From Bog-756 sp963769905 (GTDB taxonomy: Bacteria; Actinomycetota; Acidimicrobiia; Acidimicrobiales; RAAP-2): DNA of 64,000 nt. This document shows, piece by piece, positions 52,663-60,964 of this stretch. The notes beneath the pieces are model-generated. The model made no database searches, was not told where the DNA came from, and worked only from the letters and a program-made list of their open reading frames with translations. The stretch spans positions 806,001 to 870,000 of the forward strand of contig CAVYNG010000001.1 of NCBI GenBank assembly GCA_963769905.1, in the 5' to 3' direction. Position numbers and translations under genes: made by a program. The first letter of the stretch is position 1. Every line of letters starts with the position of its first letter.

Positions 52663-53574
52663 ATGCGCCCGATGCGACCAGTGCGAACGAGGAACGGGTC
52701 GTCTCGCAGACCGCTGCCAGCATTCGTGAGGAACTGCGAAGCGAAGAGGAAGTCCGGCCGGCTGCTCGGAAGATGCTCAGCTCTTGCTCCGTTGGTCCTC
52801 GGAGCCCCACTCCTCCTCAGCGCTTGTAGCTCCTCGTCGGGATCCGGCAGCCCCTCGACTGAGCCCGCGAGCCAAACGCTGACGGTGATGGTGACCAATG
52901 ACGACGGCGTCGGCGCCCCGGGGATCGACGCTCTGGTGCAGGGCCTGAGGACCCTCCCGCACACGAGCGTGACGGTGGTCGCTCCGCTCACCAACCAGAG
53001 TGGGACGGGCCAGCAGACGACGCCTTCGAGTTCGGGTGCGCTGATGACGTCGGTCGCACGGACCCAGAGCGGATACCCTGCGACGGCCGTGCAGGGGTAC
53101 CCCGCGGATACGGTCATTTGGGGGATCAAGGATCACGGACTCTCGTTCAAACCTGACCTCGTCGTGTCTGGCATCAACTTCGGACAGAATCTCGGTCCTT
53201 CGGCGGCGCTTTCGGGAACCGTGGGCGCCGCTCGCGAAGCCGTCTCACTGGGCGTACCGGCGCTCGCCGCAAGCCAGGGTCTTGACAACGGTCAGCAGCC
53301 GGCGTTCTCCGAAGGAGTCCCGTTTGTCGAGGACTGGGTGACAAGCCACCGTCGACAGCTGCTCGCGACGGCGCCCATTCAAGCCAACCTCAACGTCCCG
53401 ACCTGTCCCAGACCGGTGCAGGGGCCGGTCGTGACCGTCATGGCGTCGTCTGGTGATACCAACACAACCGAGGTCGATTGCTCGTCGACTTCGCACTCGT
53501 ACTCCAACGACCTCCAAGCCTTCAAACTCGGCGCTGCTACCCTCACCGCGCTCTATCCGCCCTCATCGTCCTGA
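52663..53574 (+). CDS. Lipoprotein SurE-family phosphatase/nucleotidase
   Basis: A 303-residue SurE protein. Metal aspartates are in MVTNDDGVGAPG, followed by APLTNQSGTG and VVSGINFGQNLG, the family active site, so it should hydrolyse 5'/3'-nucleotides or other phosphomonoesters. Unusually it carries an N-terminal basic region and lipobox (PLLLSACSS), so the enzyme would be anchored outside the membrane, unlike cytoplasmic E. coli SurE. ATG 52663 is chosen to place the signal peptide correctly; ATG 52672 is equally possible. It might scavenge phosphate or nucleosides. Confidence 0.85.
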   Translation: MRPMRPVRTRNGSSRRPLPAFVRNCEAKRKSGRLLGRCSALAPLVLGAPLLLSACSSSSGSGSPSTEPASQTLTVMVTNDDGVGAPGIDALVQGLRTLPHTSVTVVAPLTNQSGTGQQTTPSSSGALMTSVARTQSGYPATAVQGYPADTVIWGIKDHGLSFKPDLVVSGINFGQNLGPSAALSGTVGAAREAVSLGVPALAASQGLDNGQQPAFSEGVPFVEDWVTSHRRQLLATAPIQANLNVPTCPRPVQGPVVTVMASSGDTNTTEVDCSSTSHSYSNDLQAFKLGAATLTALYPPSSS

Positions 53575-53684
53575 GCCCTTAGCTGCGAGCCGGTAACCCG
53601 GGCGCGCCTTTCGAGCCCTCTCACGAAGGCCAGGTAGAGGGCGACGACTGGGCGCCTTCTAGCTCAGGTGCACGAACCGAGGGC

Positions 53685-55211
53685 CTATGGAGCGGCCAGA
53701 GCTGGGCCGAGCATCGTCGAAGCGAACCGGAAAGCGCCCGATGCGTAGACGTCACAAACCTCGAAGTAGCCCTCGAGAGAAGTCTGGCCGTTCGGGCAGA
53801 AGTGGATGCCGTCCGGCGCGCGCACGATGTTGGTGCCCGCGGGATCGGTGCAGGGCTCGAAGGACAGGCACGGGAGCGTCCGGGTGAAGGCTCCGTTCGC
53901 CATGACCGCTTGGCCGGCGTCGTCGTAGGTCACACCGGCATTGGTCTTTGCCAATGATTGGAACACGCGGTTGAGGGCGACGACGTTCTGGCTGAGGCTC
54001 GCCGACTCGTCCAATGGCAAACCCACGAGGAAGACCGTCGTCCCTACTCCTCGGAAGATGGAGATCGCCGCCTGGACGTCCTGCATGTACTTTTCGTAAT
54101 ACTGCGGTGTCCCGAGCGTGTAGCCGGCCATGCACGGTGTGAACGCGTCGCCCGAGAACGCGAGCACCGCCGCGGTGGGCTGCCAGGTCTGTGCATCCGC
54201 AGCCATCGTGCCGAGGAAGTCGCAAACGGCAACGCCCGGGAAGGTTCGGATGCGCACCGATGCTCCGGATGCGCCGCCCAGGTATTGGAAGTCCTGTGCT
54301 GCCTCGGAAGCCAGTGAATCGCCGTAGAGGGCGATTCTGGGTGGTCCGGGCGGTGGCAACAAGGGTGCAGACCCATAAAAGCCTGCATCACCGAAGTTAA
54401 ACACGCCCCCGTCGGCCGCGACCATCCAGTAGCCCCTGCCGTCGGGGGTGGCCGCCGTGCCCACCACCGGCTGGTTCAGGTGGATGTTGCCGGTCGAGCC
54501 GTAGAAGCCGGCATCACCGAAGTTGAAGACGCCCCCGTCGGCCGCGACCATCCAGTAGCCCCTGCCGTCGGGGGTGGCCGCCAGGCCGACGACCGGCTGG
54601 TTCAGGTGGATGTTGCCGGTCGAGCCGTAGAAGCCGGCATCACCGAAGCTGAAGACGCCCCCGTCGGCCGCGACCATCCAGTAGCCCCTTCCGTCGGGGG
54701 TCGCCGCCAGGCCGACGACCGGCTGGTTCAGGTGGATGTTGCCGGTCGAGCCGTAGAAGCCGGCATCACCGAAGCTGAAGACGCCACCGTCGGAAGCCAC
54801 CTCCCAGTAGCCCCTTCCGTCGGGGGTCGCCGCCAGGCCGACGACCGGCTGGTTCAGGTGGATGTTGCCGGTCGAGCCGTAGAAGCCGGCATCACCGAAG
54901 CTGAAGACGCCCCCGTCGGCCGCGACCATCCAGTAGCCCCTTCCGTCGGGGGTCGCCGCCAGGCCGACGACCGGCTGGTTCAGGTGGATGTTGCCGGTCG
55001 AGCCGTAGAAGCCGGCATCACCGAAACCGAAGACGCCACCGTCGGAAGCCACCTCCCAGTAGCCCCTGCCGTCGGGGGTCGCCGCCATCCCGACGACCGG
55101 GCGGTCTACCTGCAGGGCGGAACCCTGGGGCACCGGTCCGGCGAGCAGCAGGCTCGACGTGGTCAGACATGCGAGGACGGCCCCCACTGCGATCCGCGAC
55201 CTGCAGCCCAC
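53685..55211 (-). CDS. Secreted propeller protein with C-terminal SGNH/GDSL hydrolase domain
   Basis: A 508-residue exported protein: signal peptide (AVLACLTTSSLLLAGP), then six near-identical 42-residue repeats (VVGLAATPDGRGYWMVAADG, then GVFSFGDAGFYGSTGNIHLNQ), a Pro/Gly linker, and a C-terminal SGNH hydrolase domain starting RIALYGDSLASEAAQ (catalytic Ser in GDS) and carrying DGIHFCPNG (Asp and His). It probably deacylates or de-esterifies an extracellular glycan or other polymer, with the propeller as binding module. Other SGNH blocks (Gly, Asn) are weaker. GTG or ATG near 55211 begins the signal peptide. Confidence 0.85.
   Translation of the reverse strand: MGCRSRIAVGAVLACLTTSSLLLAGPVPQGSALQVDRPVVGMAATPDGRGYWEVASDGGVFGFGDAGFYGSTGNIHLNQPVVGLAATPDGRGYWMVAADGGVFSFGDAGFYGSTGNIHLNQPVVGLAATPDGRGYWEVASDGGVFSFGDAGFYGSTGNIHLNQPVVGLAATPDGRGYWMVAADGGVFSFGDAGFYGSTGNIHLNQPVVGLAATPDGRGYWMVAADGGVFNFGDAGFYGSTGNIHLNQPVVGTAATPDGRGYWMVAADGGVFNFGDAGFYGSAPLLPPPGPPRIALYGDSLASEAAQDFQYLGGASGASVRIRTFPGVAVCDFLGTMAADAQTWQPTAAVLAFSGDAFTPCMAGYTLGTPQYYEKYMQDVQAAISIFRGVGTTVFLVGLPLDESASLSQNVVALNRVFQSLAKTNAGVTYDDAGQAVMANGAFTRTLPCLSFEPCTDPAGTNIVRAPDGIHFCPNGQTSLEGYFEVCDVYASGAFRFASTMLGPALAAP
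54361..55115 (-). repeat. Six tandem 126-bp repeats
   Basis: Units begin with the same block every 126 bp (for example TTCAGGTGGATGTTGCC at 54475, 54601 and 54727 on the plus strand) and differ at only a few bases. Each encodes 42 residues, one propeller blade. The near-identity indicates ongoing unequal crossing-over or gene conversion, unlike the older, diverged repeats in the other two proteins. Confidence 0.9.
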
Positions 55212-55604
55212 GCAACGATTCTTGCCGCGCCTGGCGGCAAAGAAGCATCAGGGGTACCGCGGCCGACGGTCTCCTGTTTCGACTCACGCTTCAGCACCGA
55301 TCCGGGTGGATGTTGGTGAGAGGGCATCGACTGGTCGGCCCCAGAGTGAACCCACAACCCGGGAGCGCCCGAGAGGACTGCCAATGGATTGCGCGGGCGA
55401 TTGCACCACAGATTGATCGGGACGATGCCGGCTGTTGTCATCACAGCGGTTCGAAAACGCGGATGTTCACCCTGGTGTGACAGCGAACTCCGAGCCGCCG
55501 GCGGCGATATGGTATCGAGCAATCAGCCCACGCTGCCTTTCTTCTTCGTCAGTGTGGACGGTGTTCAATGGACTGCCGGTAGGGCATCAGCAGGAGCGAT
55601 CAAT
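55212..55604. other. 393-bp region between divergent propeller and binding-protein genes
   Basis: The region holds upstream sequences of the minus-strand propeller gene and the plus-strand Liv-type protein. An imperfect dyad TCAC-CCTG-GTGTGA at about 55466-55480 is a weak candidate for a regulator site. I see no convincing open frame or RNA gene. Confidence 0.4.
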
Positions 55605-57107
55605 ATGGTCGGCCACTTGTCTCGACGAGTCTCGATGAGTTCGTTTCGGGTTGGGCGCCCTCGATTCCGTGGCGTCAAGAAGGTGGCGATCATCGGTGCC
55701 CTCCTCGCCGGGACCTCGGCGTGTGGGGTATCAGCTTCTTCTACGACCGCGACGAACTCGGGATCAACCGGGCAGGCAAGCGGCACTTCGCCCTTGGCAG
55801 TGAGCACGGCCAGTACCTCGAGCCGGGGAGTGACAAAGGACGGCATCAATGTCGTCTTTCCCATCGTGTCCCTCAGCTCCTTGGCCGGGCGAGAGGGGTT
55901 CGCCGCGGATGCCGAGTTCGGCGAACAGGCGAAGGCCATCGAGCTCTTCGTGAAACAGGTCAACGACACGGGGGGGATCCACGGCCGAAAGATCAACCCG
56001 ATCATTGTCAACTTTGACCCGACAAATGAAATCGAGATGCGGGCGTTGTGCAAGACGTGGACTGAAGGGTCGCCGGCAGCTTTCGCCGTCGTCGACGGCT
56101 TGGGGGATTGGACGGGAGACAATGAGCTCTGCGTCGCCCAAGAGGGCCACACACCTTTCATCGGCGCGTGGACCACGGTCACCGACTGGACGAATGCGGG
56201 CTCGCCCTATCTCTGGTGGCTCGGTGCCGATCAGACGACCATCCTTCAGGCGGTGGTCAACTGGGGGCTCAGCGCCGACTTGATCGGACCCAGGATCAAG
56301 GTCGGCGTCATCGCCGGAAACAGGGCCTCCGACCAGACCGCTCTCAACGACTACCTTCTCCCTGACCTGGCTGCTGCCGGCGTCACTCCAATCGTCAAGA
56401 CCGTTGACGCCGACCCCGGCGACACGGCGTCCACCGATGCCGAGGCGCCGTTGGTCATTCAGCAGCTCCGTGGCGCCGGCGTCACCTCCGTCATCCCCCT
56501 CATGCCGTTCAACGTCTTCTATCCGGTTCTGGAGGCCGAGACTTCCCAGCAATATTTCCCGCGGCTTCTCCTCAGCGACTACGAGTCGAGCATTCTCTCG
56601 TCGCTCGGGCTGATCCCGGTTCCTTACAGCAAGGCCCTCAACGGGCAGCAGGGGGTGACCACCGAGACGTTGGGTGGAATCGACAGTCCCCGACCCGAGA
56701 CCCAGGGTGGCTACGACAGCGGCCTGCGCACGTGCTGGGATCTCTGGCATCAGGCCTATCCAGAGATTCCGCCCGGGAACATCAACGACGACATCGAAGA
56801 GCAGGGCCCGATCGCCGGCTGGTGCCAAGCCATTGCTCTCTTCGCAACTGCGGCAAAGAACGCCGGCTCCGACCTCAACCGGCGCACTTTCGTGACTGCC
56901 ATGTCGAAGATCCAGAACTTCCCAGGGACCTGGTCTCCCGTGCTCAGCTACGGGCCGGAGAAACGCTATGGCCCGACCCAGTACCAGGTGGTCGAATTGC
57001 ACGTCAATTCGCCCCCGTCCTCGCTGTGCAAGTCGATAGCAGGCACTCCTCTTCCGGCAACTTGTTGGGTGAGCGTCGAACCGTGGCAGCCGCTACCGTC
57101 GGGCTGA
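55605..57107 (+). CDS. Liv-type ABC substrate-binding lipoprotein (orphan)
   Basis: A 500-residue type I binding protein. AGGAG lies about nine bases before ATG 55605. The basic N-terminus, hydrophobic core and TSACG give a lipoprotein signal. The mature domain contains GINVVFPIVSLSSLAG, IELFVKQVNDTGGIHGRKIN and NVNFDP-type segments of branched-chain amino acid or amide receptors, and RALCKTWTEGSPAAFAV. Cysteines at several places may form disulfides. Like the one at 44 kb, it has no transporter genes next to it. The ligand is unknown. Confidence 0.85.
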   Translation: MVGHLSRRVSMSSFRVGRPRFRGVKKVAIIGALLAGTSACGVSASSTTATNSGSTGQASGTSPLAVSTASTSSRGVTKDGINVVFPIVSLSSLAGREGFAADAEFGEQAKAIELFVKQVNDTGGIHGRKINPIIVNFDPTNEIEMRALCKTWTEGSPAAFAVVDGLGDWTGDNELCVAQEGHTPFIGAWTTVTDWTNAGSPYLWWLGADQTTILQAVVNWGLSADLIGPRIKVGVIAGNRASDQTALNDYLLPDLAAAGVTPIVKTVDADPGDTASTDAEAPLVIQQLRGAGVTSVIPLMPFNVFYPVLEAETSQQYFPRLLLSDYESSILSSLGLIPVPYSKALNGQQGVTTETLGGIDSPRPETQGGYDSGLRTCWDLWHQAYPEIPPGNINDDIEEQGPIAGWCQAIALFATAAKNAGSDLNRRTFVTAMSKIQNFPGTWSPVLSYGPEKRYGPTQYQVVELHVNSPPSSLCKSIAGTPLPATCWVSVEPWQPLPSG

Positions 57108-57311
57108 CCGAACTGAGACACCCCGGTCGACGTCGCTCCATCCGAGGAATTAGGGGTCCCGACTGGGCGGGCCATCAAGACGTGCGGACCCGGGTTCCCG
57201 CTTGGAAATAGTCGAGCGCCCGGGGGGCGCCCGGCACCGGGCAGGCACCGCCTTCTGATCATGCGATTGGGTCCGCCGAGATGGCGAAACCTGGACCGCT
57301 ACGCTGGCCCT

Positions 57312-57578
57312 GTGAGCAGCCAGCGGGTGGCCGGTGGGGTGGTGCACAAGCTTCCAGGAGACCTGCGCGAGGCGTTGATCGCCAAGCCGACGGCGCTCGA
57401 TGCCTGGAAGGACATCACACCCCTGGCCCGCAACGAGTTCATCTGTTGGGTCGAGGATGCCAAGCAGAAGATGACCCGAGAACGCCGCATTCGCCGGACC
57501 CAGGAGGAGCTGGAGGAGGGCCAGCGTCGTCCCTGCTGCTGGCCGGGATGCCGTCACCGAGAGCGCACAGGCAGCTAG
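57312..57578 (+). CDS. YdeI/OmpD-associated-family small protein, 88 aa
   Basis: The segment LPGDLREALIAKPTALDAWK, then PLARNEFICWVEDAKQ and MTRERRIRRTQEELEEGQRR followed by PCCWPGC, is the C-terminal bacteriocin-protection (YdeI/OmpD-associated) domain found as a short stand-alone protein in actinobacteria. The role is uncertain. GTG 57312 is my choice; an ATG at 57261 would add 17 residues. Two cysteines near the end (CCWPGC) are conserved in such proteins. Confidence 0.75.
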   Translation: MSSQRVAGGVVHKLPGDLREALIAKPTALDAWKDITPLARNEFICWVEDAKQKMTRERRIRRTQEELEEGQRRPCCWPGCRHRERTGS

Positions 57579-57694
57579 GCCGGCGCAACGTGCGAGCGTG
57601 CCTGGCGCGGCACCTGCCCTCGAGAGCGCGGGCATGAAGGCTCAGCTCCCAGGAGTTGGCGGGATTTCGGGCACCCACAGGCCGTCCCCCGCAG

Positions 57695-58192
57695 CTAGTT
57701 GATGCCGGTGGTGTCGATGCGCGACATGATGCGCGCTGCGTCGCGGCCGAGACGTCGCAACTGCTCTGGGGTCAACACGTCGATGACGAGCGATCGCACA
57801 TGGGCGACGTGTCCGGGGGCCGCTTCGGCGAGAGTCTCCGATCCCTTCTCGGTCAGGACGGCATTGGTGAATCGACCGTCGCCGGGATCAGGCTGGCGGT
57901 GCACGAGACCTCGCCTCTCGAGGCGATCGACCAGGTGCGAAAGCCGGGACAGCGAGGCATTGGTCACTTCGGCCAACGAGCTCATCCGCAGGGTTCGTTC
58001 TGGAGTGTCGGACAGCATGGCGAGCACCTGGTACTCGACCATCCTCAGATTCGACTCACGCTGGAGCTGCTGATCGATCGACCAAGGGAGCCAGGTCAAG
58101 AGGCGAACGACCGAGAGCCACGAGTCCAGCTGGGTCGCCGTGAGCCATTCCACGGGCTGCTCTTCACCGCTTCGTTGGCTTCCCCCCGTCAC
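57695..58192 (-). CDS. MarR-family transcriptional regulator
   Basis: A 165-residue winged-helix regulator: LAMLSDTPERTLRMSSLAEV, then NASLSRLSHLVDRLERRGLV is the recognition region and DPGDGRFTNAVLTEKG the wing. MarR proteins typically repress divergent genes and are released by small phenolic ligands or oxidants. It diverges from the NAD-epimerase gene across 356 bp that contain two 20-bp inverted repeats with the same sequence plan, probably its operators. Confidence 0.92.
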   Translation of the reverse strand: MTGGSQRSGEEQPVEWLTATQLDSWLSVVRLLTWLPWSIDQQLQRESNLRMVEYQVLAMLSDTPERTLRMSSLAEVTNASLSRLSHLVDRLERRGLVHRQPDPGDGRFTNAVLTEKGSETLAEAAPGHVAHVRSLVIDVLTPEQLRRLGRDAARIMSRIDTTGIN

Positions 58193-58312
58193 CGGTCCGA
58201 AGCTCCGCGGTGCGTCTCATTGGGCGCTCGGGCCAGGTCTACGAGCACCACAGCTCCCTCGGCCGGCATCTGCCAGTCACTTGACGGGTCATCGAATGAG
58301 AATATCCAGAGG

Positions 58313-58332
58313 TGACTTGAACTGGCAAGTCA
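58313..58332. promoter_or_regulatory. Candidate MarR operator, copy 1
   Basis: TGACTTG-N6-CAAGTCA, a perfect 7-bp inverted repeat with a 6-nt centre. The same plan recurs at 58479-58498, and a matching half-site CACTTGAC lies at 58278-58285. The location between the MarR gene and the divergent epimerase gene supports a repressor-binding site. Confidence 0.7.
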
Positions 58333-58478
58333 TTCCGTCTCGCCGTCGGAGAGGCACGAGGATGTGCCCGAGTCGGTGGGCAAGTGAAGAGAGACTGGAA
58401 CCAGGCCGGCGAACCATGGGATTGGTCGTGAAAGGGGCCCGCGTCGGGCGCTCCGGCACCATGCGACTCGCGACCAAA

Positions 58479-58498
58479 TGACTTGACAATTCAAGTAA
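58479..58498. promoter_or_regulatory. Candidate MarR operator, copy 2, over a -35-like element
   Basis: TGACTTG-N6-CAAGTAA, identical in spacing to copy 1 with one base different in the right arm. It contains TTGACA (58483-58488), a consensus -35 sequence for the epimerase promoter about 60 bases before the start codon, so binding here would block RNA polymerase. No good -10 is visible. Confidence 0.7.
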
Positions 58499-58548
58499 GA
58501 GAGGGCAAGCTGAGGAGAGAAGAGGCTTTCGAGACAGGAGGTGCGGCT

Positions 58549-59433
58549 ATGAAAGTGGTGCTCACTGGTGGAACAGGTTTTGTCGGATCACATGTACTCA
58601 CGGAATTGCTCGAGCACGGCCACGACGTGACGGCCCTCGTCCGGGCTGACGGCCAAGCCGAGGTGGTATCCCGGGGCGCGGACGCAGTCGGGATCGACCT
58701 GTACGATCGTGCAGCTGTCGCGAAGGTGCTCAGTGATTCGGATGGAGCTATCCATACGGCCAGTCCCGGTGGCGCGACCAGCGCGCAGCTGGACACCGCC
58801 ATGGTGGACGCAGTCCTCGAGGCCTTCGGCGGCACCGGCAAGCCCTACATTCACATCAGTGGCCTTTGGGTCTACGGGAACAACTCATCGATCGACGAGC
58901 GATCTCGCTTCGATCCTCCTGCGATGGTCTCGTGGAAAGAGGCAATCGAACGCCGGGTAGTCGGTGCTCGAGACATACGCGGCGTCGTGCCGGTCTCCAG
59001 CGTTGCCTACGGCGACGGTGGGGGCGGGCTTCCGGGGCTTCTTCTCGGTTCACCGCGAGACGCCAGTGACAACTTGATCATGATCGGGACGGGGCAACAG
59101 CACTGGTCCACGGTGCACGTAGCGGACCTGGCGAACTTCTTCCGGCGCGTTCTGGAGAACGAATCAGCTCGTGGCTACTACGTCATCGGCAACGGAACGA
59201 ATTCGAGTGTTGCCGAGTTGACGGAGGCGGCCTCCGTCGCCGTCGGTGCACAAGGAGCGGTACCAGGTTCCGACGAAGAGGCACGGGCCCGTGTGGGCGA
59301 CGCATTCGCCGAGGTGCTGCTGCTCGACCAGGGTACCTCTGCGACCAGGGCACAGGCCGATCTCGACTGGTATCCCTCCCACCTGTCACTCGTCGACGAG
59401 TTTCGCGCCGGGAGCTACCGAACTATGAAGTAA
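58549..59433 (+). CDS. NAD(P)-dependent epimerase/dehydratase-like protein
   Basis: A 294-residue extended short-chain-dehydrogenase-fold protein. The nucleotide loop is GGTGFVGSHV at residues about 8-17. The active-site Tyr/Lys pair is not in the usual YxxxK form: the region reads VYGNNSSIDE (Tyr present, Lys absent at +4), so it may be a reductase-like or regulatory member such as an NmrA/atypical SDR. AGGAGGT before ATG 58549 sets the start. It is divergent from MarR and probably controlled by it. Confidence 0.8.
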   Translation: MKVVLTGGTGFVGSHVLTELLEHGHDVTALVRADGQAEVVSRGADAVGIDLYDRAAVAKVLSDSDGAIHTASPGGATSAQLDTAMVDAVLEAFGGTGKPYIHISGLWVYGNNSSIDERSRFDPPAMVSWKEAIERRVVGARDIRGVVPVSSVAYGDGGGGLPGLLLGSPRDASDNLIMIGTGQQHWSTVHVADLANFFRRVLENESARGYYVIGNGTNSSVAELTEAASVAVGAQGAVPGSDEEARARVGDAFAEVLLLDQGTSATRAQADLDWYPSHLSLVDEFRAGSYRTMK

Positions 59434-59538
59434 CGGGATCTGACTGTCCCTGCCGAACGGAGGCGTCGATCGCCTGGACGGATGAGCAGACCCGGCCCCG
59501 CCACCAAGGGCAGTCAGTCCTGCGTGACGCTTTCCGCG

Positions 59539-59565
59539 CCCTTCGGTGCTCTCCGCACCGAAGGG
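59539..59565. terminator. Strong 11-bp hairpin
   Basis: CCCTTCGGTGC-TCTCC-GCACCGAAGGG is a perfect 11-bp stem with a 5-nt loop, between the epimerase gene (ends 59433) and the reductase gene (starts 59681). No T-run follows. It is likely a terminator for the epimerase transcript. Confidence 0.65.
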
Positions 59566-59680
59566 TCGGGACGTTGATGACCAGGCACCATGCGCGCTAT
59601 ACGGGGAGCGGGCTTGTACGTCGATCCGGCGGGGCCGCCGTTCTGAATCGTCTGCAACCTGGATCCAGGAGGCTGGAGCT

Positions 59681-60964
59681 ATGTCGATGTTCGACTACGA
59701 CACCCGTCCCGTCACACCTGGCGTTGTGTTGATCGACAGTGGGTCCTCGCCTGCTGCGTATCGAATCCGCGATTTTCTCAGTCGAAACGGTCGGCCCTAC
59801 GAATGGGTCAATCTCGACGATCGGACCAGAATTCAGACGGTCCTTGGCAGCTCCTACGTCGACACCGCGATCCTTCCGATGTGCATCCTGCCGGATGGCA
59901 GGCGGCTCGCACCTGCAACGGTCGAGGAGGTCGCCGAGGGCCTGGGGATGGTCTCCGGCCCATCTCGTTCCGAGTACGACCTCGTCATCGTCGGCGCCGG
60001 GCCTGCCGGTCTCGCGGCGGCGGTGTACGCCGCGTCGGAGGGTCTCCGAACGGTCGTCGTGGAGGCCATCGCTCCCGGTGGGCAGGCCGGCACGACATCG
60101 ATGATCGAGAACTACCTGGGATTCCCGAATGGGATCAGTGGGAGCGAATTGGCGACGCGAGCGGTGGCCCAAACCCGTCGCTTCGGCGCCGAGATCCTCC
60201 TGGCTCGCTCTTTCATACGGGTGTCGAGGGACAACTCTGACTACCTGGCTCATCTCTCCAACGGCACCGACGTTCGAGGAAGAACCCTCCTTCTTGCCAG
60301 CGGTGTGGAATGGCGCCGCCTCGAAGTTCCGGGAATCGAGGACCTGCTCGGAGCCGGCGTGTATTACGGAGCAGGGCCGAGTGAGGCACTGGGATGCGTC
60401 GGAGGACGTGTGGTCATCGTCGGCGGGGGAAACTCTGCAGGGCAGGCTGTCGTCCGGTTCTCACGCTATGCGGCGCGCGTGACGCTGTTGGTGCGGGGAA
60501 AGGACCTGGCGGCGTCCATGTCGAAGTACCTCATCGACCAGATTTCGAGTATTCCCAACGTCGACGTGCGAACGGGCACCCAGGTCGTGGGCGTCGAGGC
60601 GGACGATCAGCTCCGTGCGGTACTCATCTCGTCATCCGACGACCACGAGGTTCGGCAGGTGAGTACCAACTCATTGTTCATTTGCATCGGTGGCGTTCCA
60701 CGGACCGAGGGTCTGAGCGGAGCCGGGTTGGCAATGGACGAGGCGGGCTACTTACCTACCGGCAACGAGGTCGGTGGTGGTTTCGTCGCGAAGGACTGGC
60801 CTCTTTCTCGTCAACCGTTTCTGCTCGAGACGAATCTTCCCGGGCTCTTTGCCGCCGGTGATGTCCGGCGGGGGTCGATCAAGCGATGCGCCGCGGCCGT
60901 CGGGGAGGGTTCGATGTCGGTCGCGCTCGTACACCAGCGACTGGCGGAGGTGGGGGGTGAGTGA
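59681..60964 (+). CDS. Thioredoxin-reductase-like flavoprotein with N-terminal glutaredoxin-like domain, no redox CxxC
   Basis: A 427-residue protein. Residues about 13-90 look glutaredoxin-like (VVLIDSGSSPAAYRIRDFLS, then YEWVNLDD), but the usual CxxC is SSPA. Residues 99-427 are a thioredoxin-reductase-type flavoprotein: FAD loop VIVGAGPAG (105-110), NAD(P)H loop VIVGGGNSAGQA, and C-terminal FAD motif LFAAGDVR. The position of the redox CxxC reads YYGAGPSEA (228-235), so it cannot be a normal thioredoxin reductase. AGGAGG upstream supports ATG 59681. It overlaps the LUD gene by 8 nt. The electron acceptor is unknown. Confidence 0.82.
   Translation: MSMFDYDTRPVTPGVVLIDSGSSPAAYRIRDFLSRNGRPYEWVNLDDRTRIQTVLGSSYVDTAILPMCILPDGRRLAPATVEEVAEGLGMVSGPSRSEYDLVIVGAGPAGLAAAVYAASEGLRTVVVEAIAPGGQAGTTSMIENYLGFPNGISGSELATRAVAQTRRFGAEILLARSFIRVSRDNSDYLAHLSNGTDVRGRTLLLASGVEWRRLEVPGIEDLLGAGVYYGAGPSEALGCVGGRVVIVGGGNSAGQAVVRFSRYAARVTLLVRGKDLAASMSKYLIDQISSIPNVDVRTGTQVVGVEADDQLRAVLISSSDDHEVRQVSTNSLFICIGGVPRTEGLSGAGLAMDEAGYLPTGNEVGGGFVAKDWPLSRQPFLLETNLPGLFAAGDVRRGSIKRCAAAVGEGSMSVALVHQRLAEVGGE

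Larger units (their letters stand above)
58193..58548. other. 356-bp divergent control region
   Basis: The region between MarR and the epimerase gene holds the two operator candidates described separately, a half-site at 58278-58285 and the AGGAGGT ribosome site of the epimerase gene. No open frame of interest is present. Confidence 0.6.

Noticed and set aside
54361..55115. Possible CRISPR-like array
   Set aside because: The repeats are contiguous 126-bp units without spacers and encode protein blades.
54480..55319. A plus-strand repetitive open frame (VDVAGRAVEAGI repeats)
   Set aside because: It is the antisense of the 126-bp propeller repeats and ends in noncoding sequence; the minus-strand protein has a signal peptide and catalytic motifs.
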